Of a stretch of DNA of 64,000 bases, positions 57,985 through 64,000 are shown one piece after another. Made by a program: the position numbers and the translations under genes. This DNA comes from Plicaturopsis crispa FD-325 SS-3 (taxonomy: Eukaryota > Basidiomycota > Agaricomycetes > Amylocorticiales > Amylocorticiaceae): the NCBI GenBank assembly GCA_000827205.1, contig KN832560.1:337478-401477 (forward strand), written 5' to 3'. The stretch's first letter is position 1; each line of letters starts with the position of its first letter. The notes beneath the pieces are model-generated. The model saw only the letters and a program-made list of their open reading frames with translations. It did no database searches and was not told the origin of the DNA.

Positions 57985-59401
57985 ATGCCAGCGACGCCCG
58001 CAACAGCAAATGGTTATGCATCTGACTTAGGCCCAGTCTCAGACAAGATTTCCCGTGGAAGCTCCGGAAACCGTTCTAAGCCTGGCCGAGGAAATAAGGC
58101 ACCACGCCTGGTGCTCGACGGTACCGAAGAAGTCTGGTGTGATGATGTGCACGCCGCGTTCATGCAAGGTCTGTTTGCGTAGACGGAAACAGCATTATGC
58201 GACTGACGCTCGGAATCTAGCATTGGAAAAATACCCACCTATCGGCAGACTCCGCTATAGGTGTTCAGATATCAATGTCAAGCAAGCGTTCGGCCGCTGC
58301 CAGCTCATTCAATCCTACATCTACAATATGACAGGAAAAACGCGCACTAGGAAGCAGATATCAAGTCATCTGCAGCGTTTGAAGAACTCTCACGAGCGCA
58401 ACCCAAAGAGTAAGTGGAATATCGACGTGGTACGATCGATATTCTAACGACGTCCTCCTGAAGTGTTGGCTGAATCGAAACACGGCGCTCATGCACCCGT
58501 TCTTCCTGAAACTCCTGATGTCTTCATAAACCCAACGATGTCGTCCGGCTCGCAGTCAAGCGACGAGTCCGACGTCTCGGTAGCGACTCATAGCAGCTTC
58601 GGGACCTTCAACAGCAAATTGTCTCCGACCAATATGGCTCCTCCGGAAATTCAACACTACCGCTTCCACGATCTATCGTATGAGTCTTCTCCGCCCACTA
58701 GCGGCTACAGCACGCCTGCCTTGTCTATCGGATCCGCGGACGGCCACTACCACGATGATACTTTTCTTCCGAAACTCGAGGCACAAGAGAACGTCCCGGC
58801 CTTGTATCGATATATGTCGCCTGTTCCTCTCATTCCGATTGAGTGTCAGCCTTTCACGCCTTTGGATCAAATTCTTCATACTCCTGTCTTCCCGCCTGGA
58901 ATTCTTCCTCAAGACAAACGCCGGATTTCCCCTCGGACGGATGATAGCAACTACGGCTGGCAGTCTACGCGCGACGCACATGTCCCTGATGAATTCCGTA
59001 CCTCATACATCGCCGCAGGCGAGCACGCGCTCAACTCGCTGTCGGATGAACGAGCCTGTACTCGAGCTGACGAACTCTCGCCGTTGACGCATTCCGGGGA
59101 AATCGCCGCCCGCATGTCACTCTTCGAAACGCCACTTCAATATCACGCTCAGTCTCAGTCTCAGCATGCCTCGCCTTCTCTTCTGCCTCAACTTCCTAGA
59201 AGGCTTTCTTACTCTCGTCCTGCAATGGCCCGCCGTCCTCTGACGTTCGAGCACGTCTCACAGCCTGGCTCTGCTTTGTCGCCGCACTTATCGTTCTATT
59301 CGAGCACTGGCGATCACCTGGCGTCGCCTGCAGACATCAAGTCTTCGAATCCGCCCTACGTCTTCCTCGACAACGCCGGCAACGAAATAGCTTCCAAGTA
59401 A
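57985..59401 (+). CDS. TEA/ATTS-domain transcription factor
   Basis: Three exons (57985-58168, 58221-58409, 58464-59401) give 436 residues. The TEA DNA-binding domain lies at about residues 47-122: EEVWCDDVHAAFMQALEKYP, the loop PIGRLRYRCSDINVKQAFGR, and the recognition-helix signature TGKTRTRKQISSHLQRLK. It is the fungal TEC1/AbaA class, which controls development and filamentation in ascomycetes; basidiomycete targets are unknown to me. The remaining 300 residues are Ser/Pro-rich and lack recognised domains. RxRxxS-like sites are frequent. Intact. Confidence 0.93.
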
Positions 59402-59918
59402 CGGATGACTGTGCCAGTCTTGTCTTGTAAATATGTTTTCCGTTTCGTTCGTTCTGTCGACTGCCCCTACTATACTTCGTTCTCAACGTATCACCTAATC
59501 TTCCCGCGGAACCTGTTTCAATTAATCGTGCACTGTATTTCCTGCGATACCTATTCCCCGTATAATTCCCCCACTCTATAATGATGCTACCGTCTCTCTA
59601 CCGCTCGTTACATTGGTTTCTTTCCTTCCCTTAATTTCGCTTTGACTTCTTCCTGCATGTAGCCACGGCCTGTCACGATCCCTGTACTGTGTTTGTTCCT
59701 TCGCGCATTTCGGTTACAATCACAATTCGTCACAATTTCATGGAAACGACCCGTTCCCTATCGCGCGAGGTACAAAGTCAAGTGGTAGATCCAGCTATTG
59801 ATCATCCGGGAAAAGATTTCGCTTCTTCAACGATGGCCCAGGGTTTTCGCGGTCGATTAGCCCCCACCTTGACAATACGTCAGCACGGATATGTATAACA
59901 GGCGAAGGAGACGGCGAC
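59402..59918. other. Convergent 3' region, TEA factor/esterase
   Basis: 517 bases, pyrimidine-rich with several TTTC runs. A 69-codon frame at 59689-59898 has no family resemblance. Probably two 3' UTRs. Confidence 0.5.
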
Positions 59919-60807
59919 TTACCCGGGGAAGGTGAGTTTCAAATTATCGTAGTGTAGCTCGGGGTAAGTTTTGGCGATAGTGTCTATCAACGCATCGTAC
60001 ACAATCTGCGAGGTCGGTAAGCACCCATCTAGATATCCGTCCACACAAAAACGTAGAGGCTCACCCCATAACCAGCACCGTTCAGGTGCAGCCCATCATA
60101 CAGATACGCGCTCAGCGCCCGCTCGTCCTTGCCCGCTGCCTCCCATAAGAGCGTCCAGCAATCAACGAGCGCGACGCCCTCGCGCGTGGCCACATCCCTC
60201 ACCGCCTCTGCATACCGTCTCGTCACGTCGAAATCGCGATCGAGCTTCAGCGGCGGCTCGCGCGACGCGAGGTCCGCGCCGCGCTGGAACGTGTTCACGG
60301 GCGGCGGCGTGATCAGTATGATGCGCGTCTTCGGGGAGTAGCGCGCCGAGGTGGGGGAGGTCACGGTGTGCACGAGCTGTGCGATGTTGGAGGTGAATTT
60401 GGGCAGGGGGACGTGCTGTGGGGAGGGCACGAGGCACGCGTCGTTTGCGCCGAACCAGATCGTGAGGAGGCGCACGGTGGGGACGTGCTGCTGTTCATGC
60501 TGGGTCGCGAATACCTGAGGCATAGAATCGCAATTGTGGGTAACCGTGTCAATTTGTGCGGAGGCGTGTGCTTACCTGCTCGAATACTGGAATGCCCCAA
60601 TCGGTGTTGTATCCGGACAATCCGCGATTTATGACATCTAATTTCCGCGCATACACATCTGCGCAAGCGGTTTAGCTACAATCACGGTCAGAGTTAGTTA
60701 TGTCTCCTCTCACATGCTAGGCGCTGGGCAAGCCCATCCGGCTGCCACGCGCCTTGGGTAATGGAGTCTCCGAAGAGCATGATGGCGTCCTCGACGTTGG
60801 AAGCCAT
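59919..60807 (-). CDS. IAH1: GDSL/SGNH esterase, IAH1-like
   Basis: The protein has the four SGNH blocks: Ser in DAIMLFGDSITQGAWQPDG, Gly in NRGLSGYNTDWG, Asn in IWFGANDACL, and Asp/His in YDGLHLNGAGYG. It runs from MASNVEDAIMLFG at 60807 to TAA 59919-59921 through about four exons. The yeast relative Iah1 hydrolyses isoamyl acetate and other short-chain esters. The substrate here is not shown by the sequence. It closes KLTFPG. No secretion signal is visible, so it is likely intracellular. The upstream neighbour TEL2 is divergent. Confidence 0.9.
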
Positions 60808-61228
60808 GCTGGGACTCGCGATGTTTTCTGGAACGCAAGAAAACGAGAGGACGGAGAGAAGTATGAGAAAGCTCAGATACGCCAGAAGACCCAGAGCTTA
60901 CAGCAGGTCCGATAGTGAGAATCCTGATATATGTTTGACCTGAATACTCAGTGCTCGAGGAGGCTGCAACGGTATTTGAGTCTCGGAGACCTCGGAGAAA
61001 GACATAGAACTGACAGGGGCTATTGTTTTCCTTCACATCCCTTCACGCTCCTACCTTTGCGCTCGCCACTTTCAAACTTTCGCTTTAATTTCCTCGTTCT
61101 TTCTGCTTGCTCTGGGGCGCTCACTCGACTTACAGAACGCCATGGACTACTGACTCGCTCCTCGAACATTGGGCTTCCGTCAACTCGACGAACGCACCGC
61201 CGTTACACCTACAACCGTGTAGCCCGCG
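60808..61228. other. Divergent promoter region, esterase/TEL2
   Basis: 421 bases between opposite start codons. A Thr/Ser-rich plus-strand frame through it (60931-61422) overlaps the start of TEL2 in another phase. It is most likely chance. No specific site was recognised. Confidence 0.4.
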
Positions 61229-64000
61229 ATGGCCACGGAATTTGCAGATCTCGCTCTCAATCAAATACGGGACGTGATAAACCGGCTACAAGCGCCAGTT
61301 CCAGATCTACAGACCCTTCTCGCCCTCCTCGCCGCTCCTCTCGACGCGCTGCACCTGCTGCCGCCTCACTCTCGGCATCTCAACACCAGCCCTCTGCAGG
61401 CAAACGCAATCCACATTCCTAGGCATGCTCCCGCTATCCAGAGGGCCCTTTTAGAGCACATCGTACCAACCTGGGAACCCGTTTTGGCTCAAGAACGCCA
61501 CATCTTACTGCTGGAGCAGTATTTCTGCCCAGACGCGTTCGCATACGCATCCCGCAATGCAGGGGAGATCACATTGCTCGCTTATTCAACTATATTGGCT
61601 CTCCCACTCACCGCGTACTCTATCCGTATCTTGGCGCGTCTTGCGAAAGAATATCCCATCGACCGTCTGCACCGTGCGGTATTCAGTCTGGATGACGCGT
61701 CGCGAAAACAAACTATCGCATGGGAAGACTGCGTGCGTAATGTCGTCGCAGTTCCTGCCAAAGTCGCAAACGCTCTCGGAGGAAAGGGCGATATACCACC
61801 TTTGCTAGAGCACGGGACATACTTTCAGAACGTCGCTATGCGCAGCGAGTGCCTCATTCTGTCTCTATGCCATGACGCTTCTCCAGGTGGGCCCCAGAGC
61901 ACCGCTATTCCTCATGTATACGCCTTACCTACAATATAGAGCACATTTCTTCGTTGACATTTCTCCTGGGAAAACTTGCCAACCTTGGCCTGTTCCCTCC
62001 GTCACAGCCCACCTCGCGGTCCCAGCCGTCATTCTTTCATGCAACGCTGCCTACCATCCGTCGCAGACTAGACGACGACAAGATCAGACTTCACTACTCT
62101 GCGATCTGGTCCAAAGTCATAACATCACTCCCGTCGTCTTTCACGCAGCAGGCGGTCCTTGTTTCGTTGTTTGCCTCTACCACTGATTTATCGTCTGGCA
62201 CAGATGCTAGTGATAGTCAGCGGGGGCTCGTGAAACGAGAAGCGAGACTACTTCGGAGTATCGTTGGCTCTCTGAGTGCGCAAAACGGCGATGATTTGTG
62301 GGCTAATGTGTCCGCTGTGATACTGAATCGTGACTGGAGTGAAGGCCGCGCTCGAGTATTTGCATGCTGGGTCGCTGGAGCTCGGAAAGGCTATGCTGAT
62401 ACGGGCGGTGAGCAACTTCGTTCTGGAGTGTGACGAAAATGTGTTGAGACTCTTCACGAATAGCTCTGCAAGTGTTGTTGAGCATGGCACTCGATACATG
62501 GTCATCCTCTGACCACATCAAGTACTCTTTACTGTCTCGGCATCGATGTAAGCATGATGTGCTATTTTCTCTACTAAAATTTGACGAACTCTCTACGTAG
62601 ATGTCACTGTTCTCCTCTTGGTTACCATATCTTACTTTCCTCCCACACCACCCGCGATTCAGTCTCTTTCAATGTCTCCACTCTTCATGTCGGGCATTGG
62701 CACGTACATTGGGCACATGGACAACTCCGTGCGCCGGTGCGGGATGCTCGTCGCAGAGATCGTAGCACAGCGCGCGGGAAAGAAACTGGATTTTGGAGAT
62801 TGGGAAGGTGACGCAGATGGGAGGGGGTGGGCGAGGGCAGTGAGAAACTTCATCGTGGAAAGGGATGCGGATTTCGACGAGACGTCTCCCGCTGAAGACA
62901 ATAGCGCGGCAGAGGAAGTGGACATAGAGGAGATCTTCACGGAAGGGACACGTGCAGACGTCGCACAAGCCCGTGAGCCCGTACTGGCACCTCCAAGCTC
63001 CGGATATGACTCGGACGACTCCCTTACCGGCTACGCGTCTCCCTCGTCTTCGCGCTCCCCGTCACCGACTCCCTCCGAGCTCGCAGACATCGAGCGTGAC
63101 CCCAGCCTGGCAGTTGGCGTGAAAAACGTCGCGCGCCCTGTATACCTCGCGCAACTGGGGGCGCTTGTGCGCGGGACAGGCGGGCTGAAGAAGGGCGATG
63201 AAGAACAAGAGGCGGACAGGATTGAGATGGCGCTTTCGTGCGCAGAGGAGCTCATCCGGAGGAAGCGTGCATATGGGATGGAGCTGGGTATGAATTTTCT
63301 CTTACACTTTGAAAGGCATTGATACGAGGATTCATTGCAAAGATGAGAACGCGGTCAACCTTGTCTACGGATTTGTCTCGCTCCAAGATAATTTCGACTT
63401 GGAAGGGTTCGACGAGAAACGGCAAGCTGCTCTCAACGCACTCGTTGTATGTGCCCCGCGAAAAGCCGCACCGTGCGTTGTCCATCATTTGCATCACCAG
63501 CGGCGCTAAACCACTGATTTCGGCTTCCAGATGCATCATCGAGGAATTCTTCAAGAACCAATATTCGTCCAGCCAACGGTATGTGATGCTGAACGCGCTA
63601 GCGATCGGAGCGCGGGAGCTCGCATCCCTTCCAATCCCGCAAGGTGCGGCGCCGCCATCGCTCACCAACAAGCCTGACTTCCCGAGCAAAACCCTGCCCG
63701 GTTCTCTGCACCAAAAATATTTGGCCGCGGGAGACCAGGTGCAGTATATCCTCGACGGAATTAGCCGCACAGCAATCGACAGAGGCAAAGACGACAGCGC
63801 GGACAAGGTGCCTGCGCTTGTACGCGAGCGCAACCTACGTATTCGCAAGCCTCCCAAGGTCACTGAAGTCACCAGCGTGCTACCCAGCCCGCGACCGCCC
63901 ACGGCAGCGACGACGTTCACAGAGGTCGCAGCCGAGTTCTTTATTGCCCCGCTGATCAACCGGTTCTGGCTGTTCCTGCGCGACGAACAGACCCGGGAGG
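61229..64000 (+). CDS. TEL2: Telomere length regulation protein Tel2 (5' part)
   Basis: Tel2 is a co-chaperone (TTT complex) that stabilises PIKK kinases such as TOR and ATM. From ATG 61229 the protein starts MATEFADLALNQIRDVINRL. The order is then LLEQYFCPDAFAYASRNAGE, STFLLGKLANLGLFPPSQPT, NVSAVILNRDWSEGRARVFA, then DTGVLLSMALDTWSSSDHIK, YSLLSRHRYVTVLLLVTISY and a C-terminal stretch FFKNQYSSSQRYVMLNALAI, all in the order of the family. At least five exons; junctions at 62413/62482 and 62552/62599 keep phase. The end lies beyond the window, so the 3' part is missing here. Confidence 0.92.

Noticed and set aside
1-64000. Search for tRNA genes by eye (B-box-like GGTTCGA)
   Set aside because: The few matches, for example near 1234 and 63406, lack the A box and the cloverleaf arms or lie in coding sequence.

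Overview
The window is nuclear DNA of a filamentous basidiomycete, most likely an Agaricomycete. The evidence is about 27 tightly packed protein genes, most of them split by short introns of roughly 50-90 bases with GT...AG ends, frequent head-to-head gene pairs, and single-copy eukaryotic housekeeping proteins in their fungal forms (Rsp5 with one C2 and three WW domains, Tel2, Ndc80, Abd1, tail-anchored Ubc6-type E2, Mog1, mitoribosomal Mrp10 and Mrpl31). The species cannot be named from sequence alone. I saw no tRNA, rRNA, CRISPR array, virus-like element or complete transposon.

Layout. 1-2957 is gene-poor and carries direct repeats, nested palindromes and a cluster of GTCTGA motifs. 2958-10894 holds an arrestin-like gene, 3-hydroxyisobutyrate dehydrogenase, an NAD(P)-binding epimerase-like gene and the DNA polymerase delta small subunit. 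10895-12439 has a possible 72-residue protein and three short hairpin repeats. 12440-19262 holds two tandem paralogues that join an N-terminal NYN (PIN-like nuclease) domain to a low-complexity middle and three or four C-terminal LOTUS/OST-HTH-like repeats. 19961-23020 has MRP10, a tail-anchored E2 and an unknown basic protein. 23528-29743 has SF3A1, MRPL31, CMS1 and an ERI1-type exonuclease. 30411-37633 has a TmpA-like membrane oxidoreductase, NDC80, a small possibly frameshifted reading frame, and MOG1. 37810-47129 has an Atg38/NRBF2-like MIT protein, an unknown protein with a duplicated exon, RSP5 and ABD1. 48166-64000 has an M1 aminopeptidase, a probable meiotic chromosome-axis protein (SYCP2/Red1-like), a TEA/ATTS transcription factor, a GDSL esterase and the 5' part of TEL2.

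How the genes relate. Most are unrelated housekeeping genes. Several pairs share short intergenic promoters: SF3A1/MRPL31, CMS1/ERI1-like, MRP10/UBC6-like, SYCP2-like/TEA factor, GDSL esterase/TEL2. The best candidate for an undescribed system is the NYN-LOTUS pair: the architecture recalls animal MARF1 RNA-silencing nucleases, both copies keep the acidic NYN residues, and two of three intron positions are shared, so they arose by local duplication and then diverged in repeat number. An ERI1-type RNA exonuclease with a hydrophobic N-terminus and a divergent SYCP2/Red1-like axis protein are also worth attention. Splice sites were read by eye from the sequence. Where I give exon coordinates, the reading phases were checked and close; gene ends described as approximate were not.
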